IMG/VR virus record: IMGVR_UViG_3300042352_000489
Coordinates: 1-26,737 of that record
Source of the DNA: a virus
Direction: 5' to 3' (one strand)
DNA: 26,737 bases
In this document: one piece after another, positions 26,491 through 26,737 of the stretch
Layout of the letters: each line of letters opens with the position of its first letter
Position numbering within the stretch: the stretch's first letter is position 1
Notes under the pieces: model-generated
The model's input: only the letters and a program-made list of their open reading frames with translations
What the model was told of the DNA's origin: nothing
Database searches by the model: none
Made by a program: the position numbers and the translations under genes

Positions 26491-26737
26491 CCAACCTTGC
26501 CTTCGTTGTGCTTCTAGTGATGCTGCTCAAATTTATGAGGAAGGTCCAGCTCACTGCTTCTCTTGTAAAGCCTCTTATGACTACAACAAAGAGTATGCAA
26601 AGAAACACGGTAAAGGAGAGATCGTCTATAAAACAGACAACTACCGAAGAAGTCACTACAAAAAAGAGATTGCCCTTGAAGATGTGATGGTGTTACCTTC
26701 TAGGGGATTTTCTGAGAGACTTATTACTAAAGCAGTA
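26468..26737 (+). CDS. Primase (T7 gp4-type) N-terminal part, cut by window edge
   Basis: The 90 visible residues start MGKVLHRNQPCLRCASSDAA and hold a four-cysteine zinc ribbon, C11-x2-C14 ... C30-x2-C33 (AHCFSCKAS), the DNA-template recognition module of T7 gp4-type primase-helicases. The frame remains open to the edge, so RNA polymerase and helicase domains would follow. Start chosen at ATG 26468 (GGGA upstream). A free primase cannot be excluded. Confidence 0.88.
   Translation, partial: MGKVLHRNQPCLRCASSDAAQIYEEGPAHCFSCKASYDYNKEYAKKHGKGEIVYKTDNYRRSHYKKEIALEDVMVLPSRGFSERLITKAV

Noticed and set aside
1-26737. CRISPR arrays, insertion sequences, integrase or attachment sites
   Set aside because: No regularly spaced repeats, transposase motifs or integrase genes seen; the only mobile genes are the HNH and GIY-YIG endonucleases.

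Overview
The window is part of a tailed double-stranded DNA phage genome (Caudoviricetes) with a T7-like replication and transcription core. The evidence is a single-subunit phage RNA polymerase, a family A DNA polymerase, a FEN/PIN-type 5'-3' exonuclease, a T7-type primase zinc finger running off the right edge, a probable gp2.5-type ssDNA-binding protein, both terminase subunits, a PhoH-like ATPase and a SleB-type lysin. The genes are short and tightly packed, often with ATGA start/stop overlaps. The DNA is AT-rich except for a GC-richer patch at about 4860-5520. The host cannot be named. A DUF1127 protein, the SleB-type lysin and the style of the 5344-5754 gene lean towards a proteobacterium, perhaps an alphaproteobacterium, but this is weak inference.

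Layout. Positions 1-868 lie on the minus strand: a cut-off protein, probably structural, and PhoH. Positions 971-8160 hold a long plus-strand train of small accessory genes, including two zinc deaminases and a lysin. Next come a hairpin, a candidate phage promoter, tRNA-Arg(UCU), an HNH-AP2 homing endonuclease and a second, degenerate class II tRNA-like element. TerL is on minus (9949-11304). A plus-strand block (11316-13341) follows, with an HU-like protein and a DUF1127 protein. Then comes a minus block with TerS (13377-14692), and from 14733 to the right edge everything is on plus: a GGCT-like protein, RNA polymerase, SSB, a deoxyribosyltransferase-like enzyme, a DUF3310 protein, an NTase-fold protein, DNA polymerase, exonuclease, a SegE-like GIY-YIG endonuclease and primase.

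The most useful new observation is a family of four 23-25 bp sites with T7/T3-promoter architecture: conserved CACCTCTT, a variable middle, then TAAAG with the G at +1, then an A-rich +2 to +6. Two read rightward (upstream of tRNA-Arg and of SSB) and two leftward (upstream of the TerS cluster and at 4772). They are good candidates for promoters of the phage's own RNA polymerase and explain how one enzyme could serve blocks on both strands. Intrinsic terminators lie at 2033, 9677 and 13350, with terminator-like hairpins at 19368 and, oddly, inside a gene at 24440.

How the genes work together: the RNA polymerase would transcribe the SSB/replication operon to its right and the TerS and tRNA blocks to its left. 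DNA polymerase, SSB, exonuclease and primase replicate the genome. The deaminases, deoxyribosyltransferase-like protein and DUF3310 protein probably adjust nucleotide pools. Terminase packages DNA and the SleB-type enzyme aids lysis. Many small genes have no recognisable function and are described only by what can be seen.
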